A DNA stretch of 64,000 nucleotides from Nymphaea colorata (lineage: Eukaryota > Streptophyta > Magnoliopsida > Nymphaeales > Nymphaeaceae): NCBI RefSeq assembly GCF_008831285.2, contig NC_045141.1:5969224-6033223 (forward strand). The letters run 5' to 3'. Below the pieces are notes generated by a model. It had not been told where the DNA came from. It saw only the letters and a program-made list of their open reading frames with translations, and did not search any database. Position numbers and translations under genes: made by a program. Numbering within the stretch: position 1 is the stretch's first letter; every line of letters begins with the position of its first letter. Shown here piece after piece: positions 46,960 through 58,679 of the stretch.

Positions 46960-47730
46960 CCTAGATTGAATATTTTGAGAGTCCTTTGTAAAGAAAGGAT
47001 AGTTGTGGTACTTCGATTTATCAATGGTAAACATTGTTGTGTCTCCATTTTCAAAATAGGCAAGCAATTCAAAGGTATACTTTATGCTCTTTGTTGTGGA
47101 AGAAGATAAGACCACCTATGCAAGGCATATTTAAGTTCTTGTATTCTTTTAGTGGCAGTTTTGGAGAGTGTGTTGGATCATCATATTGAGAAAGCTCTTT
47201 GCTGAGACTCTCTAGATGAATGTATTAGTGTTTATGTCTTTTTAGGAGTGGCTAATTCCTTTTCCAGTGAGTCTAAGAATCACCTTTAGGATTTTAACTT
47301 GTTATTAGTTGATGAGGACTTGCTTACCAATTGGTCCTCTAGGATCACCTTCAGGCTTTACAAGTCCCATGATATTGGAAAATTTGTCAAATGTGATTAT
47401 CATTGTACTCTATGGAAATCAAAATGTATTGGTTATTAATGATGATCGAGGCTTGATAGGCATAGGAATTGGTTTTGAAAAAATTATGAAACACCGAAAT
47501 AGATGGCTCTATCATATACATTCCTAAGAGACAAATTTGAAAGATTTGAGATGAAACATTGATATCCTACAACCTTTAAATTGAGAATGATAATATTGTT
47601 TTTAGGGATAAGGAAACACGATCTCTCTTCAATTTGTTCTAGATCACAATTGTATTGAGAAATTTTAGACGAATGAAGACAGGTCCCACCATGGTCACAA
47701 TCTGTTTGCACCCATCACATGAACTAGAAC
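46960..47730. other. AT-rich intergenic, nothing recognised
   Basis: No recognisable coding frame on either strand. It sits between the gypsy gag relic and repeat A copy 2 and may be untranslated leader of the same dead element. Confidence 0.4.
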
Positions 47731-47749
47731 CACACGAAGTAGTGAGAGG

Positions 47750-48230
47750 TTGTTTTGGTTTGAAATATTTTTGGGAGGATCCGCTCTTTGGTTCGAGGTA
47801 TGACCATTCCTACCAGGTTCAATAAGGGTAGTTGGGCCAAAGTCTCAATGTTGCTCAAACTGTGCAAGTCATTTTGTTTAGTGATCCTATACGCTTGTCC
47901 ATGGATTGGATTTGATTTTGAGTATCAATTTAAACTTGTTCAGTTTAGCAATTTTGAATATTGAAAAATTGAATTTGCTTGAACAAGGATGGAATGAGTT
48001 GGATAAAGTTTAATGTCAATAATTTGGATTGGATTAGATTCTTCTGAATTATAAGAACTTTATGATTGAAGATTTGGTGAAGTGGCCGAAAATTGTTTAA
48101 AAAGTGGATTTGAATTGATTTAATTTTGCAATTAGAATTCATGATAGGTTTGAGCAACTTGAGCCTGAAAAAGTTGAATTTGGAAATTTGTTTTGGTATA
48201 GACCCAACCCGACTAGGGTTCAAACTTAGG
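47750..48230. repeat. Dispersed repeat A, copy 2
   Basis: Same ordered words as 40870-41340, including CTTGAACAAGGATGGAATGA then GTTGGATAAAGTTT. Copies A lie on both sides of the gypsy gag relic in the same direction. Confidence 0.75.
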
Positions 48231-48234
48231 TGTG

Positions 48235-48960
48235 TAATCATGGACTCAATATCAAGTCTTGACTAAGATATTGAGAAAAGACTAAGCTTTTAGGTGCGTT
48301 TAATGCAAAAGGTTAGATCTCAATTATGAAAGAATCTATGTTTTATGAAAAACAAGTTTGAAATAGGCTGGTTTGAAAATGTGCATCAATTTGAAAACTA
48401 TGATTGCCAAATTTGTATTTTCATGTTGTCAACTTAGGTCAAGTATACACATGGGATATTGCTGCAAGTATATAGTTGATGATCTTAACTTGATTAATAT
48501 GACACCTAAATTTATGTGCATTTTTTAAATGAATGAATGCATTACAAAATCAAGCTACATGAATGCACATAGTTAAACACATTAATGAAAATAAAACCAA
48601 GCAAAATTGATATTTATACATGAATGATATGATATTTCGAATGATATGGAATTCAAATTAAAATGAGGGTTTTTTCCTAATAAATCAAGCTTAATGAGAA
48701 GAGTTTATTTTTGCAAGCACATTCAAAGCCTTAAATTCACATACTGAAATACAAATGCAATATTTTTTAAATATGCACATTTAATGATGCCTGAATTCAA
48801 TTGATCAAATAAACACATTCTAAAACCTTAAAATGATTATTCACATGATTAATCATGTTAACTTGGGATTTTACCATGATAAAATGAAAGTAATTGACTA
48901 AAAATCCAAAAATTGGACAGAATATCTCTATGTTGAAAATAGAAATTTGGCCAAGTCCTA
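48235..48960. repeat. Dispersed repeat C, copy 1
   Basis: Matches 58680-59480: GGACTCAATATCAA, AAGATATTGAGA, ATCTCAATTATGAAAG, TTTGAAATAGGCT, GTCAAGTATACA(C/T)ATGGGATAT and CATGATTAA(T/C)CA in the same order. No coding content. Confidence 0.88.
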
Positions 48961-49439
48961 GCAAAATTGTAATTTATTCTCTGCTGCAACAGATTTAATT
49001 TATCCTAAAAGATAGGTAAATGACTGATAAATCTTCAAGAAATTTTAGGTGAAGGATCTCTGCATATCCAGCAATCAGTTCCAAGTCATAAATTAGAAAA
49101 ATCCTTTTTTTACAAAAAAGATATTAAACAAGAAAACAGGTGTAGAAAACAGATCTTTTGTGGAAAACAGAGCGGAAAGCAGTTTTACAGCTATGGCTTT
49201 CGCACCATCCAAGAGATATCAAAATAATTTGGATTGGCTTGAACTTTGGATTGTAGATTTCCTGCATAACAGAGAATCAACAGAACTTAATAGATTCAAA
49301 AAATAATAAGAGATGAAAAAGTTATTGATATGCAAATTTGCTAGAGAAATAACAACTTTTAGACAAACTTAAATTATACTAAGTACTAGAAAATATAAAA
49401 CTACTTGACAACTCATGTTGCATGAATGCAAAAGTTAAT

Positions 49440-50745
49440 ATAATGATGTTAATGATCACAAAACTTGGTATACTAACTCTCTGTATGTCAAGCTTTCATC
49501 CACATTTGCAATTTTTGAAAAAACTTTTAAGGGAAAAAAAGTATAGACTCAAAAACAAAAACTATTAAACTATTGTATACAGAAAAATACAAAACAAGAA
49601 AACATAAAATAGTTCAAATCACAAACTTTATCAATGTGAAAAACATATCAAACCTGGATGGATTAACATGAAATTTTATATACAGACTCATTATGCACCA
49701 GAGATCTACAAAACCAAAAATCAGAAGAAAAGACACAGATGAGAGAGTTACCCATTTAGCAATTTGATGCAGTAACTTAGAAATAGGAATTATGCGGAAA
49801 AGTACTAGTTATTATAATAGTTTATACATTAATTTGAAATAGATGCAAAGTAGGGATAGAAAACCCATGTTGATTTGAACTTTGGTCAGTAGTTTCTCAA
49901 TATATCACCGAATCTGCAGCAACTTATTGATTTAGAAAAGAACTTCAGACATTCAAATGAGAAAGTGGCAAAATTACTAAAAACTGGTTTTTTTTTTATG
50001 AACTGTTTAATGACCCTGACTTTATGATCGTATTTGAAAGAGTAGAAAACTCTTTTTTTTGGTAAAACATTTGAAGGTAGAGTCATGACATGACAAAGAA
50101 ACTAAGAAACTTGAAAACACTCAAAAAGAGTAACTACATAGAAAATAATGCATGTGCAAAGTTGAGCAAAAATTCTGCTTTCTGTATAGTTTTGCCAAAA
50201 GTTAAAGGAACTTGCAAAAAACAGATCTTGAAAAACACTCTATTGAGGGGTCAAATCAACATGAAAGTTGGTATAGTAACTCTCCATGTATAAATCTTCT
50301 TTCATCCACATTCGAAATTTTCAAAAGAGCACTTACGGATAAAAATGTATAGACTCAAAAGCATGATGTGTAAAAAAATTTCTGCAGAAAAATAGAACGC
50401 AAGAAATAAAAAAATAGTTGAAACCATAAAATTTTTCTATGTGAAAATCATGTCAAATCTGCATGGAAATAACATGAAATTTTATACGTTGATTTTCAAT
50501 ACATGGGAGAACCTATAGAGCCCAAAATCACAAGAAAAGACTCATAGATGGGATAATTATACATCTAGAAAGTTCATGCAGAAACTTGAAAGTAGAAATT
50601 TTGTTGAAAAGACCAAGTTATTACAACAATTTCTACAAAAAATTCAAAAGAGATGTAAACTAAGTTTAGAAAATTCAACTTGATTTAAAATTTGGTTTGT
50701 AGAGTACAGACTAGATAATCTACAACAATTTAAAACAGATAATCT
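49440..50745. repeat. Tandem duplication, ~800 bp period
   Basis: TTGGTATACTAACTCTC and TTTCATCCACATTTG near 49465-49510 match TTGGTATAGTAACTCTC and TTTCATCCACATTCG near 50267-50312. TAACATGAAATTTTATA and AGAAAAGAC words at ~49665-49735 match ~50468-50540. Copy 2 breaks off at ~50745, where the chalcone isomerase fragment begins. The repeat resumes at ~52135 with sequence matching 49955 onward. Confidence 0.82.
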
Positions 50746-51069
50746 TCTGATGTCTCGAGGTCGTCCGTGGATTTGGACGCCCATTTGGGACGGAGGGCGT
50801 CGACGGCCGCTGATTCCACGTAGACTCCGATAGCCATGAACTTGACGAATGTCCCCTGGATGTTCAGCCCTCTCACCCCTGCAAACCCCACAGCCCCCAC
50901 CCACCAAAGAGCATTTTGCAATCCAAAAAAACGAAAGAGAAGAGCAGCGGTCAGATGTCGGACCTGCGCCAGCCAGGAAGAGAGTCTTCTCAGTTTCCGG
51001 CGGCGTTACGGTTGCCAGAAAGATGTATTCTTCCACCGTTAGATCGGAAACCGAGGTTAATGGCGCCAT
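50733..51069 (-). pseudogene. CHI: Chalcone isomerase 5' fragment (exon 1 and part of exon 2)
   Basis: Chalcone isomerase closes chalcones to flavanones in flavonoid synthesis. Exon 1 is 51069-50964 (minus), opening MAPLTSVSDLTVEEYIF and ending [15 protein letters not shown] across a GT donor. The 85 bp intron ends TTTGCAG at 50879. Exon 2 from 50878 reads [19 protein letters not shown], then a stretch ending [11 protein letters not shown]. Splice phase joins correctly (GCA-GGG-GTG). Similarity ends near 50745, a stop follows at 50732-50730, and no later exons were found, so about 75 of some 220-240 residues are present. The substrate-binding Arg of VRGL is kept. The active-site Thr in the family's FTAIG motif is Met (ATG for ACG, a CpG-type change). 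The wording fits type I CHI better than the CHI-like protein. It is a truncated, inactive relic. Confidence 0.88.
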
Positions 51070-51075
51070 CAAGAG

Positions 51076-51588
51076 TAAGCCTGGGCAATGGGCCGGGCCG
51101 CCGCCTGGCCGGCCCGATCGGACCCGGGTCCGGGCCGGACCCGGGCCCGATAAGCCGGCCCGGCCCGACTTCACTCTCCCTCTCCACTCCCTCCCCGCTC
51201 CCCCTCCCTCTCCCTCTTTGCAAGCAGCTGCTCCCATTCCCCTCTCCCTCTCCTCTCTCCCTCTCTGCTCTCGTTCCCCCTCTCCCTCTCCATCTCTGCT
51301 CTCGTTTCCCCTCTCCCTCTCCTCTCTCCCTCTCTGCTCCCGCTCCCCGTCTCCCCCTCTCTCTCTGTTTCCCCTCTCTGCTCCCTCTCCCTCTCCCTCC
51401 TCCTCTGTCTCCCTCTCCCTCCTCCTCCGTGTCCCTCCCCTTCCTTCTCCATCAGACTCTCAAAGCGAGCGCGATGGGAGGGCGGGGAAAGGGGCAGGAC
51501 CCGGGCCGGGATGAGTGGCCCGTCGGGCCGGATCGGGCCGGCCCTTACCCGGCCGGGCCGGCCCGGCCCGGCTCGATGCCCAGGCTTA
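51076..51588. mobile_element. hAT-type MITE, 513 bp, inserted at the CHI start
   Basis: Perfect 12 bp inverted termini TAAGCCTGGGCA (51076-51087) and TGCCCAGGCTTA (51577-51588), flanked by an 8 bp direct target duplication ATCAAGAG (51068-51075, 51589-51596). The 8 bp duplication indicates the hAT superfamily. Just inside the termini are GGCCGGGCC-rich arms that are largely complementary. The centre is a ~250 bp CTCCCTCTCC pyrimidine tract. There is no transposase, so it is non-autonomous. The perfect termini and duplication suggest a fairly recent insertion. Confidence 0.92.
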
Positions 51589-51596
51589 ATCAAGAG

Positions 51597-51960
51597 ACGA
51601 GAGGATGGGGATTTGGTTACGTGAACACTTGGGGCGGGTTCCTATAAGAAGAGTGTGTTAGGTGTCATTGGGAAGAATAAAGACTAAAGAGTCACCTCGA
51701 TAAGCTTTGGACGGGAGGCTGCCACGTGATGTGGTAGGCAGAGCCTTTAAGACTGCGCACGTGAGCCTTTTAACCAACCTAACCTTCATTTGTACAGTCA
51801 AACCAACTCAGGCCGAGCCTTTTCCTGCATCCAGCAAGACCCACCATGTTTATTGTGATTGGCTTGGGCCAGGCAGATGCTCACCTTTTGTACAAATGAA
51901 GGAAATGATGCAAAAATTAACATCCAGTTCAAACATCAACCTAACCAACGATGCCAATTT
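51597..51960 (-). promoter_or_regulatory. Retained chalcone isomerase promoter
   Basis: Upstream of the CHI ATG and the MITE. CACGTG G-boxes lie at 51723-51728 and 51758-51763. AC-type MYB sites ACCAACCTAACC (~51773-51784) and ACCTAACCAAC (~51940-51950) lie further out. Together these are the bHLH and R2R3-MYB site types that control flavonoid genes. TTATAGG on the minus strand near 51643 is a possible TATA element. This supports the gene call and shows that promoter and 5' exons travelled together. Confidence 0.65.
51783..51902. repeat. 14 bp inverted repeat within the CHI promoter
   Basis: CCTTCATTTGTACA (51783-51796) and TGTACAAATGAAGG (51889-51902) are exact reverse complements separated by 92 bp. 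Confidence 0.85.
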
Positions 51961-52134
51961 AGATCTTCGGAGCATAGCTACAAATATTATGATATTTTAT
52001 AAAATATCACATAACCAAAAAAACATTTTTAAAAAATTGTCACCAAATCTAATTATTTTTGCTGATTGATAATTGACCAAAGTTAGGCGGTAGTGGGAAT
52101 GTGAGGGTCAAGACCCCCACTTTTATAAAAACTT

Positions 52135-54280
52135 GGATGCACTGTTTTAAAAACCCAAAAATTCAAATATTAAATTGAGAAAGTGGCAAATTCACTAAAT
52201 ATCTGTTTTTTTTACGATGCACTGTTCAAGTACATGACTCAATCATCTATTGGCAGGGGGTATAAAACTCGGTTTTAGTTGACAATTTGAGGGTGGTCTC
52301 ATACATCAAAGTAAAACTAGGAAACTTGAAAACACTCAAAACGACACAGAAAATAATGCATGTGCAAAGTTGAGCAGAAATTATGTTTTCTATAGAGTTC
52401 TATAAAAAGTTGTAGAAAATTGCAGAAGATAGATCTAGACTACAGTCCATTAAGTGGTTCATATTGACATGAAATTGCATGAAAATTTAGGTAAAAGAAC
52501 TAGGCAGATACAGAAAACTCTTGGCTTTTATGGAAGTCAATTTGGACCTTTAGATTGAAAAATCTAAATTAGTTTAGGAAAATTTAAGGACTTAGTTCTG
52601 TCAAAAATCTGAGAGAAAAACCAGTCTTGGAAATTGATGTGACAGAGGGGGCAAATAATAATGAAAACATACAACTTTTGGTAGACACAAACTAGACACA
52701 ACACAAGGCCAGGTTTTTTTACAGATTGTGAAAATGATTTCTTGTTTAAGAGATATAATCATTTGAAGTTAAGACAAAATCAGGCTTACAACAATAAGTC
52801 TGATTTTCATCTAACTTAAAACCTATCATCTCTCAAACTAGCTTTGATGAAAATCTCCAAATGTGACGATATTAACAATGTGAATCAATCAACTAATCAT
52901 ATTGGAATGTAAAATAAATCAAGAAAGTGACAAAATAATAACTAAACATATGAATTGAACAAAACAAAACAAGCAAGTTATGCATGAAATTAATGAACTA
53001 CATACATGTGTATGTGCATGCGATCTAAGTAAAAGAAGAGAACTAATGGAGATGAATAGGACAGGAGAATAGCATGATCCTCATGTGAAGTCCATGAGAG
53101 GGAGAGAGAGAGGCGTGAAATCAAAGAGGGAGAGACTTGGCTCTTCTTAATTCTTCTTTTTGTCTTTTTCTCTTCTTCTTCTTTAGTCCTTCCTCCTTTT
53201 ATCCTAGCTAGGAGATGTCCAAACCCCTAGGAAAGCTCTTAGTATACCTTCGAAACCATGAACAAAAGGGGTGGAATCAAAGTCAGCAAAAGAAAAAAAT
53301 ATTCTAAGTAAAATAAGAGGAAGAGGAGAGAGCATGCCTTGGAAACCATGTGTTAAAGGGGAGGAATAGAGGGTTGGACGACCCACAACTCCCTTTTATA
53401 AGGATTATGGCTGATTTTTAGCCAATTTTAACCAATTAAAATTTTAGAAAATCAAAAAGTAGGATTGATGAGATGTCAGATAGACCAACAACCAGGATCT
53501 GCCTATTAATTTGATCTAGGGCCCACATTTGCTTGGTGTGTGGCAATTAAATTAAAATTTCAAGATTAGAGCAGCCCAAATGTGGGGGTGGCAACCGAGG
53601 CTTTTCCTTTTTGAAAATGATGAAACAACTAGGATTAGTCAGATTCAAGATGGATTAGTTAGGACTTCTGATTGGAGATGTGATGCTTGATATGCATTTT
53701 GAACTGAATTATGAGTATAGATTTGGGATTTGGATTTATATTAGATGTTTAGATCTAGATTTGGATTGAGAAAAATTATTTTGGATATCATATATGAGAT
53801 CTAGATAAGAAACAATGTAGATTACAAATCAGAATTGCACTGAGAAAACCTTGACATGAGCTCCACGAATATTGACAATGAGTCCATGCTGAGGATTAGG
53901 TGAATTGCTGGGCTAGTGAACTCATTTCAGTTGAAATGGATGAAAATGGAAGGTTTATGGTGCTAAATTGGCCCTACAATTGGGGGTTTCATTGAAAGTA
54001 GTTTTTTGACACTAATAAAGATTTGAAAACAAAGTTGTTGGGACCAATGAAGGATCTGGTGTGAAGAAGTTGCAGAAAAATAACAAAAATGGACCATTTT
54101 GAGCTAAATTCAACCAAACGTGAGTTGGAAAATGTGTTATGGAACCTACTGGTGATTTTCAAATGTGAAAATTTTCATAATTTAATCGATAAAAAATAAT
54201 TCTCAACAGTTGTATAGCAATTTCATGAAAATTGGATCAAACTTGGGTAAAAATCAGGAGATCAGTGCCAAAATGGTCAT
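52135..54280. repeat. Continuation of the 49.4-50.7 kb repeat, then AT-rich sequence
   Basis: From 52135 the sequence matches 49955 onward (GAGAAAGTGGCAAA, a TTTTTTTT run, AGGAAACTTGAAAACACTCA, AATAATGCATGTGCAAAGTT, GAGCA), completing the copy interrupted by the CHI fragment. Beyond ~52500 no repeat partner or gene was identified. A GA/CT-rich stretch lies at 53097-53200. Confidence 0.7.
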
Positions 54281-54289
54281 TTTTTTATT

Positions 54290-55470
54290 AGTACTAGGTT
54301 GGGTTAAAGAGGTTCCACCCAATGATAGACCGGTGGATTTGAGCAGTCACTTCTGGCTTTGGTCTAGCTGATTTAGGGTCTGAAAATTAAAATTTCCAGG
54401 TATAGTTTGATAGATATGTGGGGCTGGTTTAGATAGGGAAGGAGACAACAACTTGGTTTCTCCCTCTGGTTACCGATTTTGGCTATCGTTTCAATAGATT
54501 CATCTTGTTTTAATAAGTGAGAGCTATTATCTAAACGAGTAATCATCAAATTTGGTTGGGCTTTGGTTCTCAACCTAATCTGGTGAATAAAGATTAAGGA
54601 AATTGTGAAATATTTTGAAGCTTTTGAAAATATATTTTTAATAAATATGGCTGATTTTGTAAAAAACAGGCTCAATATGATTGATTTAGCTGCTTGTAAG
54701 GTAAACTAAGCTCATTATTTGAGTAAATTTGATCCTTAAGGGGTTGAAATTGATAGGTAGTCATGATATGATTACCACACCAAAATATAGTAATCACTCA
54801 TTTGATTCTCTTATCACTCTCTAGTGTATTGGATTCATCATTAGGAAAGCATAGAAATTGAAAGACCAGATATAAAAGCAACACATAGTTGAGCCATATT
54901 TTTGTTGTCCTTTTCTTGGTCTATCTCACCGTGGGTTCTTTCCTTGACTTGGGACTTTTCAGATCAAATTTGAGTTTCATAGCTGGGCCTGGTTGAGAAA
55001 TATTTCATTTTCTTTGTTGAAGACAGGTTTAGGTAGTTTCTTTTTTTATTAAAAACCAATTGGATGTATACATGATAGTGCAATTAGCATGTACGTTTCA
55101 CAAGTATAGGTTGGCTGGACATCAATCCCAGCCTTGACTGAAATAAGAAAACCCACCTCACGTTGCCTCTAAGTCATTCATCCATGCATAGAAAACAGAA
55201 AAATAGAATGGGGTGAAATTAGTTTTCGAGTACCCACCTTGTTCGGGTGACTTGGAAGCGAATAGAGCTGGACTTGGTTCCCTTAGTTGGAAATATTAAA
55301 CAAATACCCTAATGAAAGGGCTAGGCTTAAGAAATCTCAGTATATGAGGTAGAAAATACTTGGTGTTGTGCTGGAATAGAAAGATCCTGTCTAGTTCTTG
55401 CTGACTAGAACAAGAAAATCCTAAGCTAGAACCCAAAACTGGGGTTCAATCTTAGCAAATTCGTCAAAAG
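54290..55470. repeat. Dispersed repeat B, copy 2
   Basis: Partner of 42400-43560; same order and direction of matches, ending near AAACTGGGGTTCAATCTTAG / AAATGGGGTTCAAGCTTAG. Confidence 0.85.
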
Positions 55471-55474
55471 GGAG

Positions 55475-57450
55475 CAGTCAAGCTGTGCTTGAGAGAGAGC
55501 TGCCGAGCTGAGCTTGAGAGCTGTTACCGAGCTGAGCTTGACAAGGAGCTGCTGAGCTAACAAAGCTGCATAAACTTGAGGGAGAGGCAACTGAAGTCAT
55601 CCCAAAGCTTGAGAGAGATAGAGAACATCTGATCGTCTAAGAGCTGTGAGGTAGAGCTGACCTCAATCATCCAAAAAGCTCAACCCATCGACAGCCTTAA
55701 CATACGCATTTATAGATCTTTTTCCATCTGTGGAATTAATCAATTCCATAGGTGGTTGATCACTTCACTTTGGAACTAAGAGTGGCTATTCATGCCATTA
55801 GTAATTAGGTGCTTGATTGGATTGATTTTCAATCAACTTTCAACTAAAAATGAGCAAAAGCGAGCAGCACCCAACTAGGGGAAACCTTTGTTTAATGTTC
55901 CACAGTAGGATGGACCTTTTCCTGTACTTTTTTTGGAAACCCAATGAATTCATTAGTTATATTTGATTTTAATTAAAATCATTTGAGCAAGAGTATAAAA
56001 TTAGGAGAGAAAGAGGGCCATTCACAACTAGGGTTGCTCTCTTGAGTTAATTGGCTCCATCTTTGCATGGAGCCCCCTTTTGGATCTAAGACCTGGATTT
56101 TCATCTCATTTGCAAGAATTTTATCTTCTTTCATAGAAATGTCTGATTGGTTGAATTGGATGATATGGAAAGATTAGCCAATGTCAATTTTTCTAGGTGG
56201 CTAAGGAAAAGTAAAAAATGATGAGGTGGACGCCACCTTAATTAATCTTGAAATCCACCAATTAAGATGAAGACTTTAGTCTTCTATTGGCTGGAATATT
56301 TTGGATAGGATTGATGACATGGCAAAGAGAATTAAATTCTCTTTAAATATGAAATTCATTGGACCACCTAGTCCACACACAGGAGCTAGGTAGGTCTGGT
56401 TATTCAAAGCCCATCATGGCTTTGACTAGACTCTAATTTAGTTATTTTCATTCTAAAACCTAGATTTCTATCTAGTTCTAGTTTGAACCTTGATTTTAAT
56501 TTGTATACAACCTTGATATTTTACCAACTTTGCACATTGTTTCTAGCAAGTGTATGCCAAACTGATTCAACTTTGATTGAGCATGATTCAATTACTCAGT
56601 ATTTGAAGTTTTTTCAACTTATGGAGTTAGATAATGTGATCACATACTCTTGATTATATAAATTGATTAGAAATAACCCCAAATTCAGGTTTTATGTATT
56701 GCGTTTAGAAGACATTGACATTTTAGTCCATAATTCTATTGTCAGAGGAACTGACTTAGTCTTAGCATAGTGTCGGTCTACCCTTTGTTGGCTTGTCTCT
56801 GCATGTTCCTCTGCTTATAGTCTCTTTTCGTCAAGCAAATCTATTTGCAACATCCACTGTTGTTAATATTAGTTTGTTAGAAGTTCAATGAGGGACGAGA
56901 ACTTGTAAGCGGGCTTTTGCACTTGTAATGGAAGTTCCTTTTCTGTTTCATACACCAATTCTTCTTGAATTGAATTTGTAGAAGTCCTGAACGTTGTTTT
57001 GTAATCCCAAAGAGCATAATGTAGATTTTCATGCCAGTAAAGAATTGGTTCGCACCATTCTCTCCATGATTTAAGTTAGGATCTTGTTTGTAGCTTAACT
57101 CTGTCCATTTCCTTATGGATAACGTGGTGCCGAAAATTGATGCTTTGTCTTGACTTTCAAGAAAAATCATGCATATTTTCATTCAAGGAATGAGACCATT
57201 ATCAGATATAATAATGAAAATTATGTGTTTGCTTTCCATTGCTCTCAAGATGATGACTTCCACCCACTTGGAAACAAATTCTATTTGATCTGGATGGGCT
57301 ATTAGGGTCTACCATGTCTAATGCCCACATTGAAAATAGCCTTGGTGGAATACCTGAGTGTAGATATGCTACTGTAGTGTGAATGTAATCGGAATGGATC
57401 TAGTATTTTAGACATCTCTTGACAAATTTGCGGCAATCATATTGCATGGT
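55475..57450. other. Intergenic, nothing recognised
   Basis: Near 55490-55560 the words GAGCTG(C/T)(C/T)GAGCT are repeated four to five times (a short GAGCTGAGCTTGA minisatellite). The remainder is AT-rich without a recognisable gene on either strand. Confidence 0.5.
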
Positions 57451-57454
57451 TGTA

Positions 57455-57644
57455 AGTAGCATTTGGTATACATGCACATACAAACATACACACAGTATTA
57501 TATACATAAATTATAATATTTGTATAACATATACATACGTAACATATGATATATATATTTTTGTACATGTATATATGCATATATTTTATACCATATATGT
57601 TATATATATAGTACATATCTACTTATAATATGCTATACATTATA

Positions 57645-57688
<44 letters not shown>

Positions 57689-58005
57689 TACATGTACGTA
57701 TAATGTACACACACACACACATATATATATACATATGTATATATACATGTATTTGTATATATGCAAATACATATATACATATATGTATGTGTACATAACA
57801 TACATATACATATATATGTTATACATTACACACACACACACACAGACACACACATATATATATATAATGTATGGATATATGTCTATATGAATATTATATG
57901 TACAAATATGCATATTATATTTTTATGTTATATGTGTACATATATGTATATATTACATTACATACGTATAATATAGTATATCGTATATATATGTATATGT
58001 CATCA
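57455..58005. repeat. TA/CA/TATACA microsatellite block
   Basis: Roughly 550 bp of mixed TA, CATA, TATATG and CA runs, including an uninterrupted (TA)n at ~57650-57684, (CA)n at ~57709-57720 and ~57826-57852, and shorter TATATATA tracts. The long open frames in it are artefacts of the simple repeat. Confidence 0.93.
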
Positions 58006-58401
58006 CAAACCCTTGCAAGAATTAATTCGTAGATCTAATATTCATGCATGTAAAATTTGATTCATTACACTAACAAGATGTGGTTTCTAGGTTTGGGACA
58101 TGGACTTAAGAATATCTTGATACAAAATTCAAATCCAAATATTGACTAAGAATGATCCAAACATTCTGCATTTGATCCAGATTTCTGATTATTGTAATGG
58201 AGTTTTAGTTTCAAAAGCAAACTCAGAGTTAATCCAATTCAGAAATGATTATTTAATTCAAATTCATGATCTGAATCGAAAATGAGATGTAATGACCCAA
58301 TTTCAGAGTTTAGATTCTAAGGTCAAGAATATTGGTTTCGGTTTTTGATACAAATCCAAAAGTTTGACATGAAATCCAAATCTTGAATCCAATGCTTATA
58401 A

Positions 58402-58479
58402 TATATGAGTTCCATAATCTAATTCCTTTGATCCAAGTTATATATGAGTTCCATAATCTAATTCCTTTGATCCAAGTTG
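58402..58479. repeat. 39 bp tandem duplication
   Basis: TATATGAGTTCCATAATCTA then ATTCCTTTGATCCAAGTT occurs at 58402 and again at 58441 with no internal difference. Confidence 0.95.
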
Positions 58480-58679
58480 TATCCCAATCCAATCTCTTGA
58501 TGTCGAATTCGATATTTAAATCCAATTCATTGAGATATGGATCCAATTCCTCCAAGGTCCACACGTCTAGCCCTATTTGGGTTTGGGTTGAACTTGTCTA
58601 GGGTTTAACTCTAACTTGACTAAGGTTTGGCCTTAACCTAACCATAGTATAGATTCATCTTGACTAGGGTTCAAACTTA

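Noticed and set aside
50849-51647. Long Pro/Ser/Leu-rich plus-strand frames of 221 and 243 codons
   Set aside because: They read through the CTCCCTCTCC centre of the MITE and antisense to the CHI exons; low-complexity composition, no domain.
57623-57976. Tyr/Ile/His-rich open frames on both strands
   Set aside because: Pure translation of TA/CA/CATA microsatellite repeats.
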